This document shows positions 1 to 10,318 of a DNA stretch of 64,000 nt, piece by piece. The notes below the pieces were generated by a model. That model ran no database searches. It was not told the DNA's origin and saw only the letters and a program-made list of their open reading frames with translations. The DNA is taken from assembly GCA_905221605.1 (NCBI GenBank), contig CAJNDS010002623.1:778284-842283 (forward strand), in the 5' to 3' direction. Position 1 is the first letter of the stretch. Each line of letters starts with the position of its first letter. The position numbers and the translations under genes were made by a program. Origin of the DNA: Symbiodinium natans (taxonomy: Eukaryota; Sar; Dinophyceae; Suessiales; Symbiodiniaceae).

Positions 1-125
1 CGGACTTAAGAGAAACCCGGGAACAAAAAAAGTGCCCCTTTTGGGCTTAAAGGGGGTCTTAGAAGGGAACCTAGACCCCAAAACAAGGGAATGAGGGCCT
101 ACTCCGGGTCCTAGGAAACTTTACC
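1..125. mobile_element. Family F repeat copy (dispersed, partial)
   Basis: The segment carries the words GGCTTAAAGGGG, GGGAACCTA, GCCTACTC and GTCCTAG in order. The same order recurs near 30968-31100 and, interrupted, near 61255-61420. It marks a dispersed repeat of unknown type. This copy has no telomere array between GCCTACTC and GTCCTAG, so it serves as an empty-site paralogue for the 31 kb copy. Confidence 0.45.
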
Positions 126-292
126 TCGGGGATGCCGTTTAAGGTTTGGGGCTTGCCGGCTCAGGGCTTTGGGTGTGTCGGCCTGTCGATCGCAGGTGCG
201 ATGTACCCGAAGGCCTGAACCCTAAACCCTAAACTCTCAACCCTAAGCCCTAAGCCCTAAGCCCTAGACCCGAAACCCACCTCCCTAAAAAG

Positions 293-351
293 AGCTACAC
301 GACTCGGCGAGGCAAGGGGGTAAGCAAAGGAGGACAGCAACACCAACCAGG
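293..351 (+). CDS. Candidate internal exon (unidentified protein)
   Basis: This lies between a CCCTAAA array (left) and a TTTAGGG array (right). An AG after CCCTAAAA forms the acceptor and G|GTTTAGGG the donor. One frame is open and reads LHDSARQGGKQRRTATPT. The protein is not recognised. Splice edges are inferred. Confidence 0.25.
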
Positions 352-597
352 GTTTAGGGCTTAGGGTTTAGGGAAAGTTTAGGGTTTAGGATTTAGGGCA
401 TAGGGTTAGGTCACCAGTACGAGACATGCGAATCCCTCCTAACCCACCCAGACCCAAAAGGGACCAAAGGGGGCTTGGGGCCTAAAAAGGGGCCTTAAGA
501 ATTAGAACAGGGTTTGGGGGTTTTTGTGAGGGATTAGGACAAAATGGGCTTGGGGCTCAGGGTTAGGGAACCCTCAAGGAACCCTTTGAGGAACCCC

Positions 598-745
598 AAA
601 ACCCTAAACCCTAAACCCTCAACCCTCAACCCTCGACCCTAAACCCTAAACCCTAAACCCTAAAGCCTAAACCCTAAACCCTAAACCCTAAACCCTAAAC
701 CCTAAACCCTAAACCCTAAACCCCAAACCCTAAACCCTAAACCCT
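598..745 (-). repeat. CCCTAAA telomere-type array
   Basis: Nearly pure CCCTAAA heptamers with a few CCCTCAA and CCCCAAA variants. The sequence to 1020 that follows has no clear gene; it includes a TA-rich stretch near 880-900. Confidence 0.9.
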
Positions 746-1422
746 TAGGGATCAACAAAGGATCGAGAGCTATGACTGGCCGTGGTCTTGTGTATATCAA
801 GGGACGAGAAGGACCTAAGGGTTATTGAGGGGCCAATTGCTTAAGTAACTTTAGTATCTGGGGACTCCTATAAGGTATGTGTATACATATATGTATATAT
901 AGACAGAGGTTATAGAGGGAAATAAGATTAAGGGCCCCTGTAACTGGTCAGTCCTTATACCCCTTCAATATGCTTGCGGCGCAACTGCCTGCGCATACCA
1001 CCGAAAGAGGGTTGTGGGGTTTGGGGGTTTAGGGTTTGGGATTCCTGAAGCGAACCTTCACCTATGAAATAGAAGCCTGGGACTTCGGTACAGGTCCTAG
1101 CGACGTGGGCTACAGATCTCAGATGCGCAGATCGACTCTTTGTCAGTTGCATTGCATTTCGGGTCAGGGCCAATTAGCATGTATGACGTTTAGGGATTAT
1201 GTGTTGCCTTGTTGGGGTTCCTATAATAAGCTACATAATCCTAGTACGTATACTGCACCCAGAATAAATAGGTGCATGGGCGACCACGGACATGAACACG
1301 TCGTGCATGCGGGCCTTCGCAACGATTCCCGCAAGGGGAGGCTTCGCCAACGGGGTCAAGGGAGGGCGCGGATGCTCAACATTCCAGGGTGGTCGGGATG
1401 TTCCCCCTTACATGAACTCCCT

Positions 1423-1613
1423 CTTGGGATGTTCCCCCTTATACTAGCAGTCCTTAATAGGGATTCTAGTAGTCCTTGTTATCTTCCCTAGTAGTCCTTA
1501 ATAGGGATTCTAGTAGTCCCTATTATCTTCCCTAGTAGTCCTTAATAGGGATTATAGTAGTCCCTACTATCATCCCTTATAAGGACTGTTAGTATAAGGG
1601 GGAACATCCCAAG
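1423..1613. mobile_element. Family A inverted-repeat element (MITE/introner-like)
   Basis: The ends are inverted copies of CTTGGGATGTTCCCCCTTAT, continuing into ACTARCAGTCCTTA. The interior holds about three tandem units of roughly 45 bp built on AGTCCTTAATAGGGATT. It has no coding capacity, so any movement would need enzymes supplied in trans. Shorter relatives occur at 17260-17361 and 28393-28496. The family is not one I can name. Confidence 0.75.
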
Positions 1614-1707
1614 GCTGAGGGTTAAGGGCTTTAGGCGGCCCAACGGTTGAGGGGAAGAGCCTGTCTTTGGCTGTCATTGGGGACTGCTTGGGGGCGTTCC
1701 TAATAAG

Positions 1708-1813
1708 GGTTTAGGGTTTAGGGTTTAGGGTTTAGGGTTTAGGGTTTAGGGTTTAGGGTTTAGGGTTTAGGGTTTAGGGTTTAGGGTTTAGGGTTTAGGG
1801 TTTAGGGTTTAGG
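1708..1813 (+). repeat. TTTAGGG telomere-type array
   Basis: About 15 uninterrupted TTTAGGG heptamers. The next unique segment begins directly after it with a possible splice acceptor at 1821-1822. Confidence 0.95.
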
Positions 1814-1822
1814 GGTCTCCAG

Positions 1823-1905
1823 TTTGGGTACGTTGGGCTTCCCTGGGCCGCAAGCTCACACCACCAACTTCGGAGGAGCATTGGCTTTGCTTACAGGGTT
1901 CTTGG
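1823..1905 (+). CDS. Candidate internal exon
   Basis: Acceptor GTCTCCAG ends at 1822. The donor is GG|GTTTAGGG, with the GT supplied by the first telomere repeat. The frame from the first base is open for 27 codons and reads FGYVGLPWAASSHHQL and onward. Another frame is also open (GPQAHTTNFGGALALL), so the phase is uncertain. No family recognised. Confidence 0.4.
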
Positions 1906-2125
1906 GTTTAGGGTTTAGGGTTTAGGGTTTAGGGCTTAGGGCTTAGGGTTTAGGTCTATAGGGCTTAGACGCAGAACCTTGCATCATCTTAAAGTCTTGA
2001 AACCTAAGCCTCGCCTAGACCCTAGATCCTAGATCCTAGATCCTAGACCCTAAACCCTAAACCCTAAACCCTAAACCCTAAACCCTAAACCCTAACCCCT
2101 GAACCCTGAACCCTGAACCGTACAA

Positions 2126-2218
2126 ACCCTAAACCCTCCCTTCCCCGGCGGCGAAAGATCAGCCAGCGCCCATCAGAGCCGGGATGACCGGCGGCGGCGG
2201 CAGCTGCAACTGCGGCCT
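2126..2218. other. GC-rich array-free segment, exon strand ambiguous
   Basis: The segment sits between CCCTAAA arrays. On + it can follow an acceptor CCCATCAG and read MTGGGGSCNCGL. On - it can follow GGTTTCAG and read an alanine-rich stretch ending GHPGSDGRWLIF. Either could be an exon; I cannot choose. Confidence 0.25.
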
Positions 2219-2828
2219 GAAACCCTGAAGCCCTAAACCCTAAACCCTAAACCCTAATCCCCAAAACCCCTATACCCTATACCCCAGAACCCCAAACCCT
2301 GAAAATCCAAACCCGAATCCCCGAACAATAGACCTAATGAAACCCCAAACCCTATACCCTAAAGCCTTGGGGTTTAGGGTTTAGGGTTTAGGGTTTAGGG
2401 TTTAGGGTTAATGGTTTAGGGCTCCAAACCCCAGACCCTAGATTTCTACCATGGGATTCTGGGCCCCTCGTTCGATGTGAACCCCCCCCCCCCTTTTCAG
2501 AAAACGGCCAACATATGGCATACATACCTACGCACATACATACATACATGCGTACCTATTTACGTTATATAAATAAATAAATAAATAAATATATATATAT
2601 ATAGGTAGAGAACTGGCCAAGGCAAAAAAGCGAAACCGACCCCACACCCAAAGCCCTTGACGCTGAGCTCTAAACACAAATGACATGCGGGCTCTTGAGC
2701 TCCCCAAGCGGGACGCCTGAGGCATAAATCTCCCATCCGAAAATATTGAAGTTGAGCATCCGTTTTGCGGGCTTACCGTAAACCCTAAACCCTAAACCCT
2801 AAACCCTAAACCCTAAACCAGGGTTCAG

Positions 2829-2907
2829 GGTTCGCACCGAGCTTGGGCCTTCGGGGGGTTTCGGGATGAGGGCTTCGGCCTCTCCATGGCCGCCACGACG
2901 GACTTTA
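2829..2907 (+). CDS. Candidate internal exon with GC donor
   Basis: The acceptor is CAG at 2826-2828 after a CCCTAAA array. The open frame reads AWAFGGFRDEGFGLSMAA and continues to DFS. The donor proposed is A|GCAAGT, the standard form of GC donors; reading on instead reaches a TAA at 2922. The GAGTTTAG array follows about 35 bp later. Confidence 0.4.
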
Positions 2908-2940
2908 GCAAGTCAGCGGCCTAACGGAGGTTCCAGAATT

Positions 2941-3243
2941 TCGGGTTTAGGAGTTTAGGAGTTTAGGGTTTAGGGTTTAGGGTTTAGGGCTTAGGGTTTG
3001 GAGTTTAGGAGTTTAGGAGTTCAGGAGTTTAGGAGTTTAGGAGTTTAGGCGTTTAGGGGTTTAGGCGTTTAAGAGTTCAGGAGTTTAGGAGTTTAGGAGT
3101 TTAGGAGGTTAGGAGTTTAGGAGATTAGGAGTTTAGGAGTTTAGGAGTTTAGGCGTTTAGGAGGTTAGGAGTTTAAGAGTCTAGGAGTTTAGGAGTTTAG
3201 GAGTTTAGGGTTCAGGGTTCAGGGTTTAGGGCTTAGGGTTTAT
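2941..3243 (+). repeat. Octamer GAGTTTAG variant array
   Basis: About 35 units, mostly GAGTTTAG, with scattered GCGTTTAG and GAGGTTAG and normal GGGTTTAG at both ends. A single variant dominates the interior, which suggests local homogenisation. Confidence 0.85.
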
Positions 3244-3529
3244 GGTTTAACCGAATGGGAGTTGCAGCTCAATAACAGGGGGTAGAGACCCAGGGCAAGG
3301 GAGAGAAAGCCGTGCTGGCGGTCCCTGAACTCTCTAAACGGGACCGTACTGGTAGGTTCTGGACTTGTATGAAAACCAGCCAAAAAAAATACGTAGAACA
3401 GCAAGCCCTGGAAGCCTAAACGCCCAAAAGCGGGCTTGAACTCCAAAACGAAACCCCTGCGCCGCTCAAACAAAAAAATCAGAGCAGCAATAATAACAAG
3501 TCACGTGTTTTGTAGGAACCCCAAACCCT

Positions 3530-3603
3530 AAACCCCAAAACCCCAAAACCCCAAACCCCAAACCCCAAACCCCAAACCCCAAACCCCAAACCCCAAACCC
3601 CAA
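3530..3603 (-). repeat. CCCCAAA variant array grading into CCCTAAA
   Basis: About nine CCCCAAA heptamers followed by CCCTAAA heptamers. CCCCAAA on this strand is TTTGGGG on the other. Confidence 0.85.
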
Positions 3604-3648
3604 ACCCTAAACCCTAAACCCTAAACCCAAAGACGGAGCCCTAGGAAG

Positions 3649-3718
3649 CTGGGAGCCACACGTCCAAAAGGCCCATCTGCAGCCGATGGACGATGCCTGG
3701 CACCTGCATGTGGCTCGG
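3649..3718 (+). CDS. Candidate internal exon
   Basis: The acceptor is AAG at 3646-3648 after a CCCTAAA array, and the donor is CGG|GTTGAG followed by TTTAGGG-type sequence. The open frame reads LGATRPKGPSAADGRCLAP and ends ACGS. A second frame is open as well (PMDDAWHLHVAR). Confidence 0.35.
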
Positions 3719-3735
3719 GTTGAGTGTTTAGGGTA

Positions 3736-3838
3736 CCCCTAAACCCTAAACCCTAAACCCTAAACCCTAAACCCTAAACCCTAAACCCTAAACCCTAAAC
3801 CCTAAACCCTAAACCCTAAACCCTAAACCCTAAACCCT
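3736..3838 (-). repeat. CCCTAAA telomere-type array
   Basis: About 14 perfect CCCTAAA heptamers. Confidence 0.95.
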
Positions 3839-3925
3839 GCATGGGGCTCTAGAGCTGTTGGGTTTAAGGCTCTGGGGCGTGCAACGTTCGGGATCCACGG
3901 CACCTCGCGTCGGGGCGCCACACAG

Positions 3926-3993
3926 ACGGACGAGGCACCCGCGGCGAGGGCCGGGCCCAAGGCCCGGAGCCAAATGCGGCAGAGGAGGTCCTG
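3926..3993 (+). CDS. Candidate internal exon
   Basis: Acceptor CCACACAG ends at 3925; donor CCTG|GTTGAGGGTTTAGGG. The open frame reads TDEAPAARAGPKARSQMR and continues QRRS, a basic, disordered-looking stretch. Unidentified. Confidence 0.35.
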
Positions 3994-4049
3994 GTTGAGG
4001 GTTTAGGGTTCAGGGTGTGTTGAGTATAGGCGGTTTAGGGTGTAGTGTT

Positions 4050-4500
4050 TAGGGGTTTAGGGGTTTAGGGGTTTAGGGGTTTAGGGGTGTAGGGGTTTAG
4101 GGGTTTAGGGGTTTAGGGGTTTAGGGGTTTAGGGGTTTAGGGGTTTAGGGGTTTAGGGGCTTAGGGGTTTAGGGGTTTAGGGGTTTAGGGACTTAGGGGT
4201 AGGTTTAGGGTTTAGGGGTTTAGGGGGTTAGGGTTAGGGGTTTAGGGGTTTAGGGGTTTAGGGTTAGGGGTTTTAGGGGTTTAGGGTTTAGGGGTTTCGG
4301 GTTTAGGGGTTTAGGGGTTTAGGGGTTAGGGTTTAGGGGTTTAGGGGTTTAGGGGTTAGGGGTTAGGGGTTAGGGGTTTTTTAGGGGTTTAGGGGTTTAG
4401 GGGTTTAGGGGTTTAGGGTTTAGGGTTTAGGGTTTAGTTTAGGGTTTAGGGTATAGGGTATAGGGTATAGGGTTTAGGGTTTAGGGTTTAGGGGGTTTAG
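4050..4500 (+). repeat. GGGGTTTA octamer array
   Basis: Mostly GGGGTTTA octamers over 400 bp, with blocks of GGGGTTA and a return to GGGTTTA at the right end. Confidence 0.9.
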
Positions 4501-4555
4501 GGTGTAGCACGGGTCAGCTGTACGCAGTTGTGTGCAGACATGCCCACCCCAAGGC

Positions 4556-4659
4556 CACCCAAACACTACTTGCAGCGAAACAAACCAGAGCCAGCCGAAC
4601 CAAAGCCAGCCCACATTCAAACACTCCTGCACTCAATGCTGTACTTCGGACCAGTATCC
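4556..4659 (+). repeat. Direct repeat, left copy
   Basis: About 104 bp, closely matched by 5639-5742 (begins CACCCAAACACTACTTGCAG). The two copies bracket most of the 149-bp repeat block, which suggests a segmental duplication. Confidence 0.75.
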
Positions 4660-4729
4660 ATTATGTTTCTTGATGTTACGAAATTTGCTATGAAGATGCC
4701 TTGCTGCATGGTAACATTTGAGAAGATGC

Positions 4730-6290
4730 CTTAGAAATAGAACCTCCTGAGAAAATTCAGATGTTGCGTTGGGGGGCGTCTTCGGCCGGATGGCCTTCTC
4801 ATTGTTCTTTTTGTGTATGCCAAGGTGGTAAACATCGAAGAAGATGCCTTGAAAATGACAGTGGAAATAAAACCCGGCAAAAAGTCAGGTGTTGCGTTGG
4901 GGGCGCATGGCGAAAGACTGTTGCTAGAAAGGTACCTTGTGAAGTCATGTCTAGATTGTTTCTGTTCTCTATGACGGAGTGTCAAGGCTGCATGGCGAAA
5001 GACCTGTGCTAGAAAGGTGTCTTCTGGAAGTCATATCTAAAAGCTTGCGAATAAAATTCAGGTTTGCGTTGGGGGCATCTATGTCGGAATGTCAAGGCTG
5101 CTTGGCGAAAGACCTGTTGCTAGAAAGGTGCCTTGTGAAAGTCATGTCTAGAAACTCGCAGGAGAAAATTCAGGTTTTGCGCTGGGGGACGTCTTCGGCC
5201 GGAGGGCCTTCTCATTATTTCTATTCTCGATGCCGGAATGTCAAGGCTGCATGGCGAAAGACCTGTTGCTAGAAAGGTGCCTTGTGAAAGTCATGTCTAG
5301 AAAACTCGCAGGAGAAAATTCAGGTTTTGCGCTGGGGGACGTCTTCGGCCGGAGGGCCTTCTCATCGTTCCTATTCTCTATGTCGGAATGTCAAGGCTGC
5401 TTGGCGAAAGACCTGTTGCTAGAAAGGTGCCTTGTGAAAGTCATGTCTAGAAACTCGCAGGAGAAAATTCAGGTTTTGCGCTGGGGGACGTCTTCGGCCG
5501 GAGGGCCTTCTCATTGTTTCTATTCTCGATGCCGGAATGTCAAGGCTGCATGGCGAAAGACCTGTTGCTAGAAAGGTGCCTTGTGAAAGTCATGTCTAGA
5601 AACTCGCAGGAGAAAGGCTTTGCGCTGGGGGACGTCTTCACCCAAACACTACTTGCAGCGAAACAAACCAGAGCCAGCCGAACCAAAGCCAGCCCGCATT
5701 CAAACACTTCTGCACTCAACACTGTACTTCGGACTAGTATCTAGCATGTTAGCATGCTTCCTTATATTCTGGAGCCTGCTTATGAAAATGCCTTGCTGCA
5801 AGGAGACATCTGGGAACTTCCGAGACAAAATTAGGTTTTGCGTTGGGGGGCGTCTCCGGCCGGAGGGCCTTCTCATTGTTTCTATTTCCTACTTCGGGAC
5901 GTCAAGGCTGCATGGCGAAATGTCTGTTGCTATAAACATGCCTTGCGACATTGCGAAAGTCATGTCTAGAAGTTTGCGAGAGTCAAATTAGGCTTCGCGT
6001 TGGGGGGGGAAAGAACGCGGAACTCTCATGGAGCTTGCCTGTGAAGATGCTTTGCTGCAAAAGAACATCTAAGAAGATGCCTTGGGAAAGACGTTGGAAT
6101 TTCGAGCTTCCGAAAGAAAATTAGGTTTTGCGTTGGGTCCGGGACGTCTTCGGCCGGAGAACCTTCTCATTGCTTCCATTCTCTTTGTCGGAATGTCAAT
6201 GCTGCATGGCGAAAGGCTTCACAGAGAAAAATTAGGTTTTGCGCTGGGGGGCGTCTTCGGCCGGTGTGCCCTCCAAAAGGCTCAGAAATG
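4730..6290 (+). repeat. Tandem repeat block, unit about 149 bp
   Basis: The word GTCATGTCTAGAAA recurs at about 5141, 5290, 5440 and 5589, spacings of 149-150 bp. Degenerate units extend to both sides. Each unit contains GACGTCTTCGGCCGGA and GGAATGTCAAGGCTG. Units are partly open in more than one frame, but because the unit is not a fixed multiple of three the frame rotates between units. This argues for a minisatellite rather than a repeat protein. Confidence 0.8.
5639..5742 (+). repeat. Direct repeat, right copy
   Basis: Second copy of the segment at 4556-4659, with a few substitutions. It is inserted in mid-unit of the 149-bp repeat block, joined directly to GACGTCTT. Confidence 0.75.
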
Positions 6291-6846
6291 GTTTAGAACA
6301 AAAGGCCTCGAGAAGCTAGATTGGGAAGCCCAAAAAGTTTCAGAAAGGGTCTGGGAGAAGCCGAAGAAAGGCTCAGAAATGGTCCGGGAAAAGAGCCAAA
6401 AAGGTCTCAAAAATGGTCTGGCAGAACCCCAAAAGGCTCCCAGTCTTGGAAGTGTGGCCGGGCAAAAGCCCAGAAACCCTCACAAATGGGTACAAATGCT
6501 CCATTTTGAAGGCAAACTTTCCCCTTCAAGGGGGGGTCAGAGTTTTGACCAAGGGGGGTCTCCAATACTGTTTTGCTTTGAAAATGGAAAAATACGACCC
6601 CCCCTTGACCAAAATTAGGCTGTGAAAAGGTCGCGGGGGTGACCCTTCAACAGAAGTGGGGCTTTCGAGGCTTTTGGAAGCTGCCAAGGCTCCCGCAGGG
6701 TTTAGCCTTTAGCAGGGAGGGTTTAGCCTTTAGTAGCGAGGGTTTAGCCAGAGCTTTTTAGCTTTTAACAGCGAGGGTTTAGCGTTTAGCAGGCCAGGGT
6801 TTAGCCTTTAGCGGTTTTAGGGTAATAAAATATACTAGGGACTATG

Positions 6847-6960
6847 CTTGGCGACCAAGCTAGGCGACCCCTTCAGGGGTGTGCCTGCAGGCCCGATCAG
6901 CCTAGATCGGGCCTGCGTGGTCTCGCTGAGCGCTCGACTGCGCCCACTCACCTCTAGAAG
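6847..6960 (+). other. Cluster of perfect hairpins
   Basis: In order: GCTTG-GCGAC-CAAGC at 6847-6861, CCCC-TTCA-GGGG near 6868-6879, and a perfect 12-bp stem GCAGGCCCGATC with 6-nt loop AGCCTA at 6887-6916. GAGCGCTC and an imperfect CACCTCT/AGAGGGGTG stem follow. It does not fold as a tRNA by eye. The function is unknown. Confidence 0.4.
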
Positions 6961-6975
6961 GAGAGGGGTGGTGGG

Positions 6976-7103
6976 CGGGTTTAGGGTTTAGGGTTTAGGG
7001 TTTAGGGTTTAGGGTTTAGGGTTTAGGGTTTAGGGTTTAGGGTTTAGGGTTTAGGGTTTAGGGTTTAGGGTTTAGGGTTTAGGGTTTAGGGTTTAGGGTT
7101 TAG
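6976..7103 (+). repeat. TTTAGGG telomere-type array
   Basis: About 18 perfect heptamers. Confidence 0.95.
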
Positions 7104-7352
7104 CCTCAGGCTCAAGAGGCACTCCATTTAACGGGCACCCCTCTTTTGTATGGAAACGTGAGGCAACAGGGACCCTTGGTTAGAACAATCCGGCAGGTGT
7201 AAGACAGTTCTAGCGGCACTTCAGCAGCCCAATGACTGGGTGCTAGGGCTTTTGTGCCTAGGGCCTATAGTTTTAGGGCTCAGGGTTTAGGGTTCAGGGT
7301 TCAGGGGTTAGGGTTTAGGGTTTAGAGGGTTTAGGGTGGGCTGTGGGTTTTG

Positions 7353-7449
7353 GGGTGTGGGGATGAGGGAAAAAGGTACCTCACAGAATCTCCCTTCAAA
7401 AGCTTATGTACGGGGGATATACTGTGCCTTATTCCCTGCAAAGAATCAG
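7353..7449. mobile_element. Family B element, degenerate copy
   Basis: The left end reads GATGAGGGAAAAAGGTACCTC and the right end CCTTATTCCCTGCAAAGAATC. These match, with changes, the inverted ends of the better copies at 29849-29950 and 40752-40836. Confidence 0.4.
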
Positions 7450-7969
7450 CCAGTATAGTTCAAGGCTGTAGACTTTGGGGCTTTAGGGCTTTATGTTGCG
7501 GGGCTTTGGCCTCTAAGGATTTAGGTCCTTCAGGCTTAGCATCAGTGATCGCCGCAGCGCCGACTGTCTCCCCGACAGACTTGCGACCCAAGACTCGATG
7601 GCGTCCCCAACTCGATGGCGTCCCCGAGTGTGCCGTCATTGACGAAGGGAACGCGACATCGCCAGGGACTAGCACCAGTTCCCGACCCTTGGCACGGCTG
7701 CACAGAGCTGTCCATCGTGGAACTTCTTCTGCAGCTTCTTGCAGTGGCCCGCCCGAATGAACGAGTTAAACGTGCCGGCGGCACCGAGCCTCTCCGCCCG
7801 GTGCAGCGCGTACTCCGGAGCTGCCACCCAAATTTCTCACACGTTGAGACATCCATAAAAGCCTAAATCCTGCCGAAACCGAAAGCCGTATAGAAATGTC
7901 CCCTCACAATCCTGAAAAAGGGGAGCCTCTCAATACTCCAAAGCGGCTCAGGGTTCTTGACCAGAAGTT

Positions 7970-8090
7970 GGGGTTTAGGGTTTAGGGTTTAGGGTTTAGG
8001 GTTTAGGGTATAGGATTTAGGGTTTAGGGTTTAGGGTTTAGGGTTTAGGGTATAGGGTTTAGGGTTTCGGGTTTAGGGTTTAGGGTTTGG
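7970..8090 (+). repeat. TTTAGGG telomere-type array
   Basis: Mostly TTTAGGG with a few TATAGGG and TTTCGGG units. A unique GC-rich segment (8091-8220) follows it, then CCCTAAA, the inverse of the usual exon order. Confidence 0.9.
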
Positions 8091-8420
8091 GGATCGTGGA
8101 TTTCGGCCTGTCCTGGAATCGAAGCACGAGCTGCCACTGGAGCGGCGCTTCCTGGCAGGCGCCGGAGCTTGTCGGGACATGCCGCTGCGGGATGAGGGTT
8201 TACCTTGAAAGCCGAGCTACCCCAAAAACCCTAAACCCTGAACCCGAAACCCGAAACCCGAAACCCTAACCCTAAACCCTAAACCCTAAACCCTAAACCC
8301 TAAACCCTAAACCCTAAACCCTAAACCCTAAACTAACCCCAAAATCTGGCCCGTCTGTGGAGTCCGTAGGGAGTGCGCCTTCGCAGCGTCGCGGCACAGG
8401 GCCCCTGACCAAGAACTTCG

Positions 8421-8610
8421 GTTTAGGGTTTAGGGTTTAGGGTTTAGGGTTTAGGGTTTAGGGTTTAGGGTTTAGGGTTTAAAGTTTAGGGTTTAGGGTT
8501 TAGGGTTTAGGGTTTAGGGTTTGGGGTTTAGGGTTTAAAGTTTAGGGTTTAGGTTTAGGGTTTAGGGTTTAGGGTTTAAAGTTTAGGGTTTAGGGTTTAG
8601 GTGTTAGAGT
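8421..8610 (+). repeat. TTTAGGG telomere-type array
   Basis: Heptamers with three evenly placed AAAGTTTAGGG interruptions, hinting at a higher-order unit of about 60 bp. Confidence 0.9.
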
Positions 8611-8898
8611 TTGGAATTGAGGGTTTAGGGGGTCGGAGAAGGGGTGGGAGGGGAGGGGGTAGTCTGGAGCCTTAGGGTTTCCAGCGTATCGGGGGGTTGA
8701 CTGTGGCCGAACAGTTTGCAGAGGTTCTTCGGGCTCAGGAAGAAAAGCCTTAATCCCAAACCCTAAACCCAAGGTTCTGCTGCCTAAGTACGAGTCCTGG
8801 CCTAGACCCTAAACCCTAAACCCTAAATCCCAAACCCTAAACCCCAAACCCTAAACCCAAACCCCCAAACCCTACAAACGGCCCCTAAGATTCACAAG

Positions 8899-8966
8899 GC
8901 TCGGCCCGCTTCACAGACGAGCGGAGGCATTTGCAAACTGCGAGCACATGTCGGCGCCTTCCTTCG
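8899..8966 (+). CDS. Candidate internal exon
   Basis: Acceptor ATTCACAAG ends at 8898; donor TTCG|GTTTAGGG. The open frame reads ARPASQTSGGICKLRAHVG and ends AFL. The minus strand is also open (GADMCSQFANASA), so the strand relies on neighbouring + strand candidates. Confidence 0.35.
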
Positions 8967-9432
8967 GTTTAGGGTTTAGGGTTTAGGTTTTAGGGTTTAA
9001 GGGTTTACGTGTGAAGAGTTCAGGGTTCACATAAACGGGGTGGGGGCTCAGGACCAGCCCCTTACAGCCAAGAAGTCACCCCCTAAACCTCAAAAACCCT
9101 CTAAAGCCTCAGACCCTTTAAGCCCCCTACGCCCTTCAAACCCCAAACCTTTCAAACCCAAGCCCTGCCAGCAAACCATGAATCTCCAATGTCATACAGT
9201 GGTCCAAATAACTATCCTCAGTTAGTTACATATGGGTGGTTGTCAAAAATGATCCCGTTTGGGGTACCCTAAATATTGGGTGCCGTATTATAATAGGGAT
9301 CCAAAGAGGGACCATGATTTTCACATAGTATATTCGAATAACCCGAAGTACTGAAATCTCTCTTGTTTCACTTTCGACGCGCCAGACTTATGTTTTTTTT
9401 GCCGAGGCCTTAAACGCTAAGCCCTTTTAAGC

Positions 9433-9610
9433 CCCCTAAACCCTAAACCCTAAACCCTAAACCCTAAACCCTAAACCCTAAACCCTAAACCCTAAACCCT
9501 AAACCCTAAACCCTAAACCCTAAACCCTAAACCCTAAACCCTAAACCCTAAACCCTAAACCCTAAACCCTAAACCCTAAACCCTAGCCCTAAACCCTAAA
9601 CCCTAAACCC
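9433..9610 (-). repeat. CCCTAAA telomere-type array
   Basis: About 25 near-perfect heptamers. The stretch 9180-9430 before it is AT-richer unique sequence in which I see no gene. Confidence 0.95.
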
Positions 9611-9630
9611 CAAACCCTCAACTCTGCCAG

Positions 9631-9701
9631 GCCTGGCAAGAAGGGCACGAAGCGCACGCAGCACATCGGGACGGACCCAGGCACGCCTGGAAGGCCGAAA
9701 G
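9631..9701 (+). CDS. Candidate internal exon
   Basis: A pyrimidine-rich acceptor CAACTCTGCCAG ends at 9630, and the donor is AAAG|GTCAGA. The open frame reads AWQEGHEAHAAHRDGPRHA and ends WKAE plus two bases. Its phase is compatible with the candidate at 10131. Unidentified, His-rich. Confidence 0.45.
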
Positions 9702-10130
9702 GTCAGAAAGAAAGCTTATGGTGTAGGGTTTAGGGTTTAGGGTGTAGAGTTTAGAGCTTATACTGGGGGTTAGGGTCTTCAGAGTATAGGGTTTTTGGCT
9801 TGGGATTGGGTTGTGGGGTTGCGGCTTTCTGTTGGCTTTTGGTGGTGTAGGGCCGGTGTTGTAGGGCTTGCATCATTTGGGCTTTAGGCTTGCCTCGGGC
9901 TTTGAGTTCGTGGCTTGGGCCTTTAGCATTGACGGTTTAGGGCAGGGCCCAAGCAGGGGTTTGGGGTTTAGAGTTTAGGGTCTAGGGCTTAGGGTTTACG
10001 GTTTAGGGCTAGGGTTTAGGGCTTAAGGTTTAGGTTTAGGGTTGAGGGTTTAGGGTTTAGGGTTTAGGGTTCAGGGTTTAGGGTTTACGCATGCACAACT
10101 CATCCCAATAGGCCCCTCCGCACACGCCAG

Positions 10131-10201
10131 CATCTCTGGAGGCCTTGGAGGGGAGAGATGCGCAGCTTGTGCCTCCGAGAATCGGAAGATGCTGCTCTGT
10201 G
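10131..10201 (+). CDS. Candidate internal exon
   Basis: Acceptor CACACGCCAG ends at 10130; donor GTG|GTTTAGGG. The frame with one leading base reads ISGGLGGERCAACASENRK and ends MLLC, including a CxxC pair. Unidentified. Confidence 0.45.
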
Positions 10202-10318
10202 GTTTAGGGTTTAGGGTTTCGGGTTTCGGGTTTAGGGTTTAGGGTTTGGGGTTTGGGGTTTAGGGTTTAGGGTTTGGGGTTTGGGGTGTAGGGTGTAGGG
10301 TGTAGGGTTTAGGTTGTC

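Noticed and set aside
598-3838. True chromosome end or subtelomere cap
   Set aside because: Arrays occur in both orientations throughout 64 kb, alternate with coding-like segments and interrupt mobile elements; no terminal array of one orientation is present.
4761-5744. Repeat protein with MSECQGCLAKDLLLERC-like units
   Set aside because: The DNA unit is 149-150 bp, so the frame rotates between units; stops fall in each frame within two units.
6887-6916. tRNA-like gene at the 12-bp hairpin
   Set aside because: No cloverleaf, no T-arm consensus and no CCA-adjacent acceptor stem could be drawn.
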